This document shows positions 53,195-60,500 of a stretch of DNA of 64,000 bases, in pieces; the first letter of the stretch is position 1, and the number at the start of each line of letters is the position of its first letter. The stretch is from Microvirga soli (GTDB taxonomy: Bacteria > Pseudomonadota > Alphaproteobacteria > Rhizobiales > Beijerinckiaceae): the NCBI RefSeq assembly GCF_016734765.1, contig NZ_JAERQE010000012.1, forward strand, positions 1 through 64,000, given 5' to 3'. The notes below the pieces were generated by a model. The model did not search any database. It was not told the origin of the DNA and worked only from the letters and a program-made list of their open reading frames with translations. The translations under genes were made by a program, and so were the position numbers.

Positions 53195-53992
53195 TTATTT
53201 GCTCCGGGTTAGATGGTGCAGGGCAATGCCACTGGTGGTGGCGACGTTGAGGGAGTCGAAGCCGCCGCTCATCGGGATGGACACTGTCCGGGTCCGGACC
53301 ATGAGATCCGGTGGCAGGCCAGGGCCCTCCGCCCCCAGGAGCAGGGCTGTGCGCCGGGCGGGCTGGACCTCAGAGAGGGCCTCAGTGCCGGAGGGGGAAA
53401 GGGCAATCACCTCGAAGGAGGCCTCCTCCAGCGCCTGCACCAAGGCATCGGTCGCGGGAACACGCGTGAAGGGAACCACCAAGGCTCCGCCGACCGAAAC
53501 GCGAACCGCTTTGCGGTAGAGCGGGTCGCAGGTCTCCTGATCGAGCAGGACCGCATCTGCCCCAAAGGCGGCCGCATTCCGGAAGATTCCGCCCACATTG
53601 TCGTGGTTGGCAAGGCCGACCATCACGACCACAAGGGCTTTCTCCGGCAGACTCGCCAGGAGAGCTTCGACCGAAGGCAGCACCGGTCGCTTGGCGACCG
53701 CGAGAATGCCTCGATGAATTGGAAAGCCCACAATTGCATCCATCACCTGCCGGTTTGCCACGTAGACAGGCACCTCGGATGACAAGGAGTGGAGGGCATC
53801 GCTCAGGCCCTCTACGCGTCCTTCGCTTAGAAGCAGCGATTCGACGTCGAAGCGGGACTGCCTCAGCAGCACCCTCAGGACCACCTCGCCTTCCGCGATG
53901 AAGCGATGCTGGCGGCCCAGAAGATCCCGCTCTTTCACGGCCCGATATGGTTCAATTCGCAGGTCGTCAGGATCCGTGATGGCGATCAGCAT
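53195..53992 (-). CDS. SpoU/TrmH-family RNA 2'-O-methyltransferase
   Basis: 265 residues from the ATG at 53992; the upstream openings (to 54304) have no family character. The N-terminal part has the substrate-binding domain (R-F-I-A-E-G-E-V-V-L, a common SpoU start). The SPOUT knot motifs follow: N-H-D-N-V-G-G-I-F-R-N-A-A-A-F-G-A (motif 1), L-L-L-G-A-E-G-P-G-L-P (motif 2) and L-N-V-A-T-T-S-G-I-A (motif 3). It transfers a methyl group from SAM to the 2'-O of a ribose in rRNA or tRNA; the exact nucleotide cannot be told. Nothing in the flanks suggests an operon. Confidence 0.92.
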   Translation of the reverse strand: MLIAITDPDDLRIEPYRAVKERDLLGRQHRFIAEGEVVLRVLLRQSRFDVESLLLSEGRVEGLSDALHSLSSEVPVYVANRQVMDAIVGFPIHRGILAVAKRPVLPSVEALLASLPEKALVVVMVGLANHDNVGGIFRNAAAFGADAVLLDQETCDPLYRKAVRVSVGGALVVPFTRVPATDALVQALEEASFEVIALSPSGTEALSEVQPARRTALLLGAEGPGLPPDLMVRTRTVSIPMSGGFDSLNVATTSGIALHHLTRSK

Positions 53993-54157
53993 GGGGTCTT
54001 GTCGTAGCGTCGGACTGTTTTCAGCATCCCGCTTGTCTAATGCCGGATCTCGGCTTTGCCTATGCATGGTGTTCGCGCGGAACAACAGGTTTGCATACCG
54101 GTTAGCCCTGCAAGCACAGTCAGGGCCGTCCCAAGGCGGCCCTGCATAAGGAGCAGG

Positions 54158-54334
54158 ATGATGTGGGATATAGCCGATGGTTGGGTCTGGGCATTGGTGA
54201 TCATCGGCGGCCCGTTGCTGATCGGCATCTTCATGGCCGTTGCCAGCAGCCGGCGCCGCAGACTTAACCGAACCGAGCAGAAGATCTCCGACGAGGTCGC
54301 ACACAAGAATTGGGGTAAGGAGCAGATTCGCTAG
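54158..54334 (+). CDS. 58-residue membrane protein
   Basis: The ribosome binding site (aggagcagg, directly before ATGATG) decides the start at 54158. One transmembrane helix (W-V-W-A-L-V-I-I-G-G-P-L-L-I-G-I-F) is followed by A-S-S-R-R-R-R-L and a charged C-terminal tail (T-E-Q-K-I-S-D-E-V). This small membrane protein type is common upstream of, or alone in, rhizobial genomes and has no known function. Confidence 0.7.
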   Translation: MMWDIADGWVWALVIIGGPLLIGIFMAVASSRRRRLNRTEQKISDEVAHKNWGKEQIR

Positions 54335-54404
54335 AAGCTTGGCATTTAATCCCTGGTGAGGCTCCCACTGGAACCGCCCGGCGCCAAGGCTGTAAATGTG
54401 CTGC

Positions 54405-54557
54405 TCAATCGACTATGCGCCGTTCCGGCCTTGGGTGCACCAGATGGCTGTCGCACCCATGTGCAATTTCGCGGGACAGCCGGGTAGCGATGATTCCAGC
54501 AATGATGCCAGAGGCAGCTGCCGCTGAGCCCATCACTTTGAGCAGGAATACCTCCAC
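54405..54557 (-). CDS. 50-residue membrane protein (small ORF)
   Basis: A GTG start at 54557 has a near-ideal ggagg ribosome binding site six bases upstream. The encoded 50 residues have a hydrophobic segment (V-F-L-L-K-V-M-G-S, then A-S-G-I-I-A-G-I-I-A-T) followed by basic R-L-S-R-E and a His/Arg tail. It faces the plus-strand 58-residue membrane gene across a 70-base gap. No homologous family is recalled. It is accepted on ribosome binding site and composition alone. Confidence 0.45.
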   Translation of the reverse strand: MEVFLLKVMGSAAAASGIIAGIIATRLSREIAHGCDSHLVHPRPERRIVD

Positions 54558-55052
54558 GAGTGCCTCCAGCCATAGCGCGAGGCAGCCTAGGCGAGATCAT
54601 GGAGAACCGCCTCCTGGGAAGACGGGCTAACCCCAGCGGGCAGCAAGGGCCCCGAAAGAGCAGGAAGTGGCGGCTGAGCAGGGCCTTAATCGTCAATGAA
54701 GCACAGAGCCCCAACGGCCTGCTGAGGCTGTTCTCAAAGCAATCGCCATTTCAAGGATGTTGGAATGGTGCCGGTGGAGAGGATCGAAAACTCCGCTCGA
54801 CAAGCATAATCTTTCAGAAACAACGACTTAGGAAGCGTCTTGCCTCTCAATGTGTGAGACTTCTGTGTGAGAATGTCAAGCCGTCCAGAGGCTTCTAGGA
54901 TATGGGGCTTTAGTTAACCATCTAAGTCCTTGCCAAAAGCGAGGATTCCTAAAGCCAAGCTATTGATTCCTAGGGAGAACAAAAGTAGAATTGTTGTTGG
55001 TCGAATCAGTTTTTCAAATTCGGCTGATAGTAACTTAGGAGTACAGAAGATT
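54558..55052. other. 495-bp region at the probable left edge of an integrated element
   Basis: No gene is recognised. Base composition becomes distinctly more AT-rich from about 54800 onward, and the gene style changes from core metabolic genes to short unknown genes. This is therefore the likely zone of the left junction. No att-like direct repeat could be identified, because the other end lies outside the window. Confidence 0.4.
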
Positions 55053-55313
55053 ATGGCTGATAAGTTCTTTGTCTGGATGCATGGTATCGAAGTGTTTGGC
55101 CTCGATAAAAACGAGTGGCGTCATGATGAGTTCGGAAACCTGATCCGGTTTTCCGAGTATGGTAATCGCCAGTCTTCCTATGGATGGGAGATCGACCACA
55201 GACACCCCAAAGCCCTCGGCGGTAGCGGCCTTCTCTCAAACCTTCGGCCTCTCCATCACCGCGCTAACTCCACGATGGGCGGCATTCTTGGCGGTATCCT
55301 GAGCCGAGTCTAA
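55053..55313 (+). CDS. HNH endonuclease domain protein
   Basis: 86 residues from the ATG at 55053, with a aggag-type ribosome binding site about 12 bases upstream. It has the HNH nuclease pattern: a W-R-H-D-E-F-G-N-L-I element, then W-E-I-D-H-R-H-P (the D-H pair), followed by G-G-S-G-L-L-S-N-L-R-P-L-H-H-R-A-N. This metal-dependent nuclease core is found in phage terminase-associated nucleases, homing enzymes and restriction systems. No partner gene nearby suggests which. It is a compact stand-alone version in an AT-rich part of the element, consistent with a phage-like origin. Confidence 0.75.
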   Translation: MADKFFVWMHGIEVFGLDKNEWRHDEFGNLIRFSEYGNRQSSYGWEIDHRHPKALGGSGLLSNLRPLHHRANSTMGGILGGILSRV

Positions 55314-55486
55314 TCAATCTCCATGAAAGAAGCCCCGGCAAGTTCGTGCTCGCCGGGGTCATCATCGGGTCAGTTCGCGGGATCGGACATCAATAAAGAG
55401 CCTAAAGACATGGACTGGGTCATCTTCGCCCGGGCGACCGTCCCAAGCGCCTCGATCGCGACTAACGACGGCAAAAAGCTTTGGCC

Positions 55487-55786
55487 TCAGCGTCCAACTG
55501 GTCTTGTGCGCTCCACGCAGCGGTACCCGATAGGGCACTGAGGGTTGTCTGCGGTGGGTACCCAAGCAGGATCTGGCACCTCACCCAAGACACACCGGCC
55601 ATATCCAGCGACGTAGCGGTCGTATGTTAAGGGACCAGTATTGAGAACGATTGCACCTTGGCTGGCTACCAGTGCTCGTGCCCCATTGCAGGACATCCGT
55701 AAAGTCAGAGGGTTGCTCTGGGCCAATGCACTGAAACTCATGCTTACAAGAGCTATAGCCGAGTAGATCACCTTTACAGGTTTCAT
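55487..55786 (-). CDS. exported small conserved protein
   Basis: 99 residues from the ATG at 55786, with a gaggg ribosome binding site. A Sec signal peptide (K-V-I-Y-S-A-I-A-L-V-S-M-S-F-S-A-L-A-Q) is followed by a mature domain with four to five Cys. Visible motifs are L-R-M-S-C, A-L-V-A-S-Q-G-A-I-V-L, Y-D-R-Y-V, P-A-W-V-P-T-A-D and P-Q-C-x-I-G-Y-R-C. This pattern recurs in a family of small secreted alphaproteobacterial proteins of unknown function, probably disulfide-bonded. Confidence 0.7.
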   Translation of the reverse strand: MKPVKVIYSAIALVSMSFSALAQSNPLTLRMSCNGARALVASQGAIVLNTGPLTYDRYVAGYGRCVLGEVPDPAWVPTADNPQCPIGYRCVERTRPVGR

Positions 55787-55922
55787 TGCGACCCTCACTA
55801 GCGAGTGCGTCTAGGCGAAGCTCAAGGTCATATAGTGCAGACTAGAGGAAGGTGGACCCGGAGCCTTGCGGTTGAAGTGCGCTCCCACACTGTTGAAGGG
55901 TTTCAGTTGCCTTCGTTCTCTT

Positions 55923-55972
55923 CGCAAAAACAAACGCCCCAGCCGGGGAGGGGGCTATCCTCGGCTAGGGCG
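55923..55972 (-). terminator. intrinsic terminator for minus-strand transcription
   Basis: A long GC-rich hairpin (arms 55935-55948 and 55959-55972, 12 of 14 pairs) is followed on the minus strand by a T-rich run (tttgttttt, complement of 55925-55933). It ends transcription of the leftward gene whose stop is at 56054. Confidence 0.7.
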
Positions 55973-56053
55973 CTAGGAGTGTCTGAGGCACTGCCTCGGG
56001 TTGGTATGCAACGCGCCCAGTGGCCTGTCCTATGGGACTTCCAAGGTTGATAT

Positions 56054-56359
56054 TCAGTTCTGGCGTCGTGCTCGATTGGCGGCATCTGAAGGGGAAGCGT
56101 GGTGCTGGGCACGTAATTCCTCAACGGCATTTTGGAGAGGCAGTCGCCTTTCCTGGTGGCGAGTTTGGATGTCCTGCCTGACAGCCTCCTTCAGGTCTTC
56201 CTCAGCGCCACTCTTGTCGAGCCATTCCAACTCACGAGCGGTTCGCATGTCCATGCACTCAAGAGCGTTTAAGAGAGTATGCAATCTCTCCTCAATGTCC
56301 GGTGCAATGATCGGCGTGTTGGTCTCGTATTCCCCCTGAAGCGTTCTGTTATAGTTCAT
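56054..56359 (-). CDS. hypothetical protein
   Basis: 101 residues from the ATG at 56359; ATG 56374 is an alternative. It is hydrophilic and mostly helical (E-E-R-L-H-T-L-L-N-A-L-E, L-K-E-A-V-R-Q-D-I-Q-T-R). The basic C-terminus R-A-R-R-Q-N could bind nucleic acid. The terminator at 55923-55972 lies downstream. No family is recognised. Confidence 0.5.
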   Translation of the reverse strand: MNYNRTLQGEYETNTPIIAPDIEERLHTLLNALECMDMRTARELEWLDKSGAEEDLKEAVRQDIQTRHQERRLPLQNAVEELRAQHHASPSDAANRARRQN

Positions 56360-56478
56360 GATAGTTCCCGCCATCGTAGAGGCTTCTACATATAGCCTAC
56401 ATTGATTAGGGAGTATTAGGACATGCTGCTCGTGCAGTGAGCAATACTCAAAACGCAATCTACTACTTCATGGTTATT

Positions 56479-57003
56479 CTAAGATCGGGCGGCTTGCTGG
56501 GCCTCGCCATTGGCTAGACTGTCCACCCTCTCATTCTCAGGGTGACCTGCGTGACCCTTCACCCACTTCCAAACGATCTTCCGGCCCGCCATAGCGGCGA
56601 CCATCTGCATCCATAGGTCCTGGTTCAGCACAGGCTTGCCGTCTGCCTTACGCCACCCTTTGGCCATCCACCCACGCAGCCACTCGGTCGCGCCTTTGAT
56701 CACGTATTGGCTGTCGCTATGGATCACGATGGAGAGACCCTGAGGGACAGCCTCAAGCGCCTTGATGGCGGCTGTCATCTCCATCTTGTTATTCGTCGTG
56801 GCTCGCTCGCGGCCAACAATGATCTGCTCTTCTCCAGCAACGGTAACGACGGCTGCGTAACCGCCAAGACTGTCAGGCGACCTCAGAGGCGCTCTCTTGG
56901 GGAGGGTTGCACTTATAGACGGCCAGCGTTGGTTGATAGGGTTCAAGCACCTGCCAGCCGAGAAATGTCGCCAGTGACGAGACGGTGACGCTGCAAATGG
57001 CAA
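56479..57003 (-). CDS. RNase HI-like protein lacking the first catalytic Asp
   Basis: The C-terminal 130 residues are clearly RNase HI: G-G-Y-A-A-V-V, A-T-T-N-N-K-M-E-M-T-A-A (second acidic residue, Glu), I-H-S-D-S-Q-Y-V (third, Asp), W-L-R-G-W, K-P-V-L-N-Q-D-L-W and W-V-K-G-H-A-G-H-x-E-N-E-R-V-D (His and last Asp). The usual N-terminal Y-T-D-G-(S/A) strand with the first catalytic Asp is missing in every frame I read just upstream. Instead there are ~45 unrelated residues after a TTG start that follows a tag stop directly. The gene may thus be decayed, frameshifted or a divergent variant. RNase HI removes RNA from RNA-DNA hybrids; phage-type elements often carry one. Confidence 0.7.
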   Translation of the reverse strand: MPFAASPSRHWRHFSAGRCLNPINQRWPSISATLPKRAPLRSPDSLGGYAAVVTVAGEEQIIVGRERATTNNKMEMTAAIKALEAVPQGLSIVIHSDSQYVIKGATEWLRGWMAKGWRKADGKPVLNQDLWMQMVAAMAGRKIVWKWVKGHAGHPENERVDSLANGEAQQAARS

Positions 57004-57041
57004 CTAGAACGGGAGTCTCTGCTCCAGCTTAGGCGGTCTGA

Positions 57042-57275
57042 TCAACATCCGATGCAGATGCTCCTCGTCGTTCGCTTTAGCATCTCGTCGCGAGTGCGTT
57101 GTACAGCCTCTGCCCTCTTCCGCTGGACCTCAGCCATTGCCGCACCCTCCTCGGCGCTCAGTGCCTTTGCAGCGGCAGTTTCAGGGGCTAGGACCTTGGC
57201 TGCTTGCCCTTGAGCCAGTGCGGCTTGGGACGCAAAAGTCAGAGCAAGGAAAGAGGCGGCTGTAAGGAGGTGCAT
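57042..57275 (-). CDS. exported small Ala-rich protein
   Basis: 77 residues from the ATG at 57275. A signal peptide (H-L-L-T-A-A-S-F-L-A-L-T-F-A-S-Q-A-A-L-A-Q) is followed by a helical Ala/Glu/Arg-rich region. The end C-I-G-C holds two Cys close together. A small periplasmic protein of unknown role; the ribosome binding site is weak. Confidence 0.45.
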   Translation of the reverse strand: MHLLTAASFLALTFASQAALAQGQAAKVLAPETAAAKALSAEEGAAMAEVQRKRAEAVQRTRDEMLKRTTRSICIGC

Positions 57276-57533
57276 GGTTCGCTCGCTTGAAGAGGTTTGT
57301 GTCTTTAGCGTATCACGTTCCATGCAGTCTCAAGGGGCACTTTCGGTCAATGATTGTAACCTCAATGGGTCGCAGAGCCTCCCTAAGGAGCAGCTAAAGG
57401 CGTGCCAAAAGGTCGAACACCTTATAGATAGCTTCGGTGCTCTATCCCCACTCTCCACAATCTCTCCATCACCCCATCGACGGACCTACGGCCTCTATGA
57501 GACGTTCCCTTTCCGTTCTCATGGAGATTCGCC

Positions 57534-57743
57534 GTGCCAATACGGAAGCGGAAGCTGACCACAGAGCAGGTTCTGGAAGCTCGCCTCAGGTTCGCCTCGG
57601 GTGAACGCGAGTGGGGCAAACTCTCCCGTGACTATGGCGTCAGCAGAGGGGTAATCAAAAGTGCCGTGATGGGAGAGACCTTCAAAGAGCTTCCTATGCC
57701 ACCCAAGAGGGCTCTGCATGACCGTCCGTTCCCCTATGGCTAG
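57534..57743 (+). CDS. small helix-turn-helix protein
   Basis: 69 residues from the GTG at 57534. It has a basic N-terminus (M-P-I-R-K-R-K), L-T-T-E-Q-V-L-E-A-R and then a helix-turn-helix K-L-S-R-D-Y-G-V-S-R-G-V-I-K-S-A-V. The G-V-S turn is typical. This resembles the small DNA-binding proteins of phages and plasmids and could regulate genes of the element. It overlaps the next plus-strand gene by 26 bases. Confidence 0.6.
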   Translation: MPIRKRKLTTEQVLEARLRFASGEREWGKLSRDYGVSRGVIKSAVMGETFKELPMPPKRALHDRPFPYG

Positions 57744-58032
57744 ACCACGTCGGAATCCACGAAGGGCTTATGATGAGAACGGCAAGGAAATCCAACCTGT
57801 AACAGTTGCCTCTAGTCGAGCATCGGGTTTGCATACGGTGGCTGTCTTCTGTGAAGCAAGAGGCTGCCACCACGATGCTGTTGTCTCAATCGACGGTTGG
57901 CCAGATGATTTGCCCGTGCCTGATATGGCTCTTCGCCTTCGCTGCTCAAAGTGCGGAGGGAAAAGCATCAAAGTGATGATCAACGTGAAGGAGCTATACG
58001 CGACAGCTCATGGGGCGGGGTATCAGCGATGA
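57718..58032 (+). CDS. small protein with Cys4-type zinc motif, unknown
   Basis: 104 residues from the ATG at 57718; the ATG at 57736 is also possible. A basic N-terminus is followed by V-A-V-F-C-E-A-R-G-C-H-H-D-A (two Cys plus His-His). Then come S-I-D-G-W-P-D-D-L-P-V-P-D and R-C-S-K-C-G-G. The two Cys pairs about 40 residues apart suggest a structural zinc site. The family appears in Methylobacteriaceae and related genomes as a conserved hypothetical protein. It overlaps the HTH gene, so they are probably co-expressed. Confidence 0.65.
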   Translation: MTVRSPMARPRRNPRRAYDENGKEIQPVTVASSRASGLHTVAVFCEARGCHHDAVVSIDGWPDDLPVPDMALRLRCSKCGGKSIKVMINVKELYATAHGAGYQR

Positions 58033-58039
58033 GAGGGCC

Positions 58040-58303
58040 TCACTGCGGCTTTGACGCATCTGCTTGGATGGTCGCCAGAACAATCGCGGAGGCTTGAGCC
58101 AAGGCGTATCTCTCCCCGTCTGTGAAAGTTGAGATGTCCATGCTGCCAACCCGAGGAGCGCCGCTGAGCGCCTGTTGAGAGAATTCGACGAGGGCTTTCT
58201 TGGCGAACCTCTGACCATCCTCCGAGCCCATCTCGACGAGCATCTTTGAGACACTCTGGGACAGGTCGGCAGACACCAACTCAACGAGAGCGCTGTGATC
58301 CAT
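58040..58303 (-). CDS. hypothetical protein
   Basis: 87 residues with an aagga ribosome binding site about nine bases before the ATG at 58303. It is helical and acidic (V-S-A-D-L-S-Q-S-V-S-K-M-L, F-T-D-G-E-R-Y-A-L-A-Q-A-S). No family is recognised. It converges with the plus-strand gene ending at 58032, with only seven bases between the stops. Confidence 0.55.
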   Translation of the reverse strand: MDHSALVELVSADLSQSVSKMLVEMGSEDGQRFAKKALVEFSQQALSGAPRVGSMDISTFTDGERYALAQASAIVLATIQADASKPQ

Positions 58304-58567
58304 CGTTCTTATTCCTTGCTATGCGTTGACCTTGGCCAGTTTCATTCAAAGCAAGGCTAGGATGAGGCAGCTATTCTTGAGACAAGCTTAAAGGCCGGAC
58401 GATACTGCTACAGACAGGCGTTTGCTGCCGCGCGAGGTCCGAGTCCCTCCGGCTAAGAAGTTGCCGCTGGTGACGGGACGGCGACACGGGAAAGGGCATC
58501 TTAGAGCTAGGCGGGAACCGAACCGCAGCAATCGCGTTATTGGGGATTGTTGTGTCAGGGGTAGCCC

Positions 58568-58666
58568 GTGTCCAAGCAGTTGACTTCAGCCATCGACCTA
58601 GGGCTTCTGACCACCGCAATCGCAGCCGCGACCGTCGCCCTGACCATCTGCGTTCAACTCCCATAG
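58568..58666 (+). CDS. 32-residue membrane peptide (small ORF)
   Basis: From GTG 58568: a short N-terminus (S-K-Q-L-T-S-A-I-D) and one hydrophobic helix (L-G-L-L-T-T-A-I-A-A-A-T-V-A-L-T-I). The ribosome binding site is only partial (ggggta). It resembles the single-helix peptides that often occur in integrated elements; a similar one is at 60376. The call is uncertain. Confidence 0.3.
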   Translation: MSKQLTSAIDLGLLTTAIAAATVALTICVQLP

Positions 58667-58960
58667 CCAGATATGAGAAGGGGCCGCACATGGCAGCCCC
58701 GGCGGATCTAATGCTCTAGAGCGGAGTTATCCCCACGGCGAGAGCCCTTCATGATGTCTCTAAGTGAATGTTGAGAGCCTCAGGTCCGCGAACCTCCTGG
58801 GGCTCTCTTCATGTCTGGGATCAGCCAGCCTTCCGCTCAGGCACACGGCTCCAGATCCAGCCCTGCTTAGGGTTCCAGAAGGCTTCCCACTTGTTGGTCC
58901 CGAAGAACAGCCCAAGGCCATCAACGATAAAGAACTTAGAATTGGTACGGATCTCGATAG

Positions 58961-59164
58961 TCACTGGCAGACGCTACTGATGTGGCTCTCTCAAGCATCT
59001 CAAGGGACCTGGATGCACTTGGGGAGGTGCATAGAAGCAGAAGACCAGGGCTTGGACTGATCGCCAAAGATTGGGACCCGAGGGAGCCTAGGAGGATGGT
59101 CGCTTGGTTGACCCCTAAGGGGAGGCAGGTAGTGGGCCGGTTGCTGGAGACGGTGGTGCCTTGA
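58961..59164 (+). pseudogene. MarR-like winged-helix remnant (C-terminal part)
   Basis: From an in-frame tag (58958-58960) to the tga at 59162-59164 the plus-strand frame encodes S-S-I-S-R-D-L-D-A-L-G-E-V-H-R (recognition-helix-like), G-L-G-L-I and D-P-R-E-P-R-R-M-V-A-W-L-T-P-K-G-R-Q-V-V. This is the usual wing and C-terminus of MarR-type regulators found in phages and islands. The N-terminal dimerisation and first helices are missing, so it is a broken gene. A stretch of about 40 bases around 59118-59158 recurs near 59742-59782. Confidence 0.45.
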
Positions 59165-59345
59165 AGAGCCGTAAACCTTCTGAAGAGAAGGGATCGTGCT
59201 TGATCTTGTGGCCATGGGCGCGAACCTAAGCCCTTAATTGCCCCTACAGGTGAGACCGGAAAGTGTTCTATCATAAGGGGCTTTGTTTTTGGTGCGTGTA
59301 ACAGTCCCTCGAATCTAGACCCAATCCTCCGCGGAGGGCGCAACG

Positions 59346-59729
59346 ATGGCTGAAGCACGGGTCGGCATAAAGGTTGCTGATGACCAGCAGACGGTCACCA
59401 TCGATATTGGCCCTATTGAGGGTCCATCAGCGCCTGTAGCTTTAGACCTTGAGCAACTCACCAAGCTCATAAAATTACTTGGTCAGGCAAGGTCGAGTAT
59501 GGTCGTGGGGACGCGCAAGCAGTCCCTTGATGGACAGACGGTTGAGACGGTCTTCAGTCCGCCGTGGTACATCCAACTCGCCCAGATTGAGGGTTCCCTC
59601 CTAGCGTTTGACCATCCCTCTTACGGGCCTATTGCCTATGCAATCCCAAGAGGAGACGTAGCGAGGATTGTTGAGGTCCTGAGCGCCCACCTTACCCTCC
59701 CTGAAGCCTCAAAGGCGAAGCCGAACTGA
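59346..59729 (+). CDS. hypothetical protein
   Basis: 127 residues with a ggagg ribosome binding site before the ATG at 59346. It is acidic-neutral with beta segments (V-T-I-D-I-G-P-I) and a helix (L-E-Q-L-T-K-L-I-K-L-L). A second beta region has P-P-W-Y-I-Q-L, S-Y-G-P-I-A-Y-A-I-P, and a final helix is V-A-R-I-V-E-V-L. A compact single domain, no family recalled. It is flanked by the two MarR-like fragments. Confidence 0.6.
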   Translation: MAEARVGIKVADDQQTVTIDIGPIEGPSAPVALDLEQLTKLIKLLGQARSSMVVGTRKQSLDGQTVETVFSPPWYIQLAQIEGSLLAFDHPSYGPIAYAIPRGDVARIVEVLSAHLTLPEASKAKPN

Positions 59730-59805
59730 GGCATTCGATAGACTGACCCCTAAGGGGCAGCAGGTGGTGAACCGGCGGCTGAACGCGGTGTCATATCCCG
59801 CGTGA
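59728..59805 (+). pseudogene. second MarR-like C-terminal fragment
   Basis: A short reading E-A-F-D-R-L-T-P-K-G-Q-Q-V-V-N-R-R-L ends at tga 59803-59805. It is very like the L-T-P-K-G-R-Q-V-V segment of the remnant at 58961-59164, and the DNA is similar over about 40 bases. No N-terminal part exists. It directly follows the stop of the 127-residue gene in another frame. Confidence 0.4.
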
Positions 59806-59955
59806 GTAGCCTTGATGCGACTGATGCAATGTACAAGACCTGATTAGGCTCAAAGGTATATTCGGCTGACAGTCCAAGGATTCGTCTGGCTTTTGCCCTG
59901 TGTTGGCCCAGATTCCACGTAGCGATAACGATCAACAAGAGTTGCGGGAGGTTGC

Positions 59956-60279
59956 ATGAACTTAGATGATCCATTTCCTCTAGAACTAGTCTCTCCGCGA
60001 GTAAGGACAGCCATCCTTCGTGAGTTTCAGGATCGACACCCCAGCATCCGTGAGATGACGCGGATTTCGAATAAGGACTGGTTGGCGACGCCTGGCATCG
60101 GTGAGACTGCCCTTGAGGATATCCGAAGTGTCGTTGATGACCGACTTTCCAGAGAGGAAAGCTCTTCCTCGACAGTGATGTCAGACGCTGAACTGCTCAA
60201 GTGCTTTGCCAATGTTCAGAATGAGCTTAAGCAAATTCGAACAATCATTAGGGACAGGATGACCAACGTTCCTGTGTGA
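59956..60279 (+). CDS. helix-hairpin-helix protein (RNA polymerase alpha-CTD-like)
   Basis: 107 residues from the ATG at 59956. The segment W-L-A-T-P-G-I-G-E-T-A-L-E-D-I-R (about 48-63) matches the helix-hairpin-helix that binds DNA in the C-terminal domain of the RNA polymerase alpha subunit and similar modules. A C-terminal helix with L-K-C-F-A-N-V-Q-N-E-L-K may form a coiled coil. It is probably a small DNA-binding protein of the element. The ribosome binding site (ggaggt) is good. Confidence 0.6.
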   Translation: MNLDDPFPLELVSPRVRTAILREFQDRHPSIREMTRISNKDWLATPGIGETALEDIRSVVDDRLSREESSSSTVMSDAELLKCFANVQNELKQIRTIIRDRMTNVPV

Positions 60280-60375
60280 TCAGGACTGGGCGTCTGACAG
60301 GCCAGAGCGAAATCCAAGCAAGGGCACTTAATGCGCTCGCCAACGTCGACTTAAGGTATCGATGTCGGGTGCTCT

Positions 60376-60483
60376 ATGGACACCCATGACCTCAGATCTC
60401 TCGTGATCCCGCTGACGGTCGCCTTTGGCCTCACAATCCTTGGGGTGCTGGTGGCTGTCTATCTTGAGTTGGCTTGGGATTGA
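60376..60483 (+). CDS. 35-residue membrane peptide (small ORF)
   Basis: From ATG 60376 to tga 60481-60483: a short charged N-terminus (M-D-T-H-D-L-R) and one hydrophobic helix (V-I-P-L-T-V-A-F-G-L-T-I-L-G-V-L-V-A-V-Y). It ends L-E-L-A-W-D. It resembles holin-like or small regulatory membrane peptides by size only. The ribosome binding site is weak. Confidence 0.35.
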   Translation: MDTHDLRSLVIPLTVAFGLTILGVLVAVYLELAWD

Positions 60484-60500
60484 GGTGAGGGCGTAAAACG

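Noticed and set aside
55333-55358. A ccccggc...gccgggg hairpin after the HNH gene, considered as a terminator
   Set aside because: The stem is good but no T-run follows on either strand, so I did not list it as a terminator; it may still be a weak stop.
58773-58807. Inverted repeat gagagcc...ggctctc considered as an attachment or recombination site
   Set aside because: No second copy was found near the integrase and the integrase's other boundary is outside the window.
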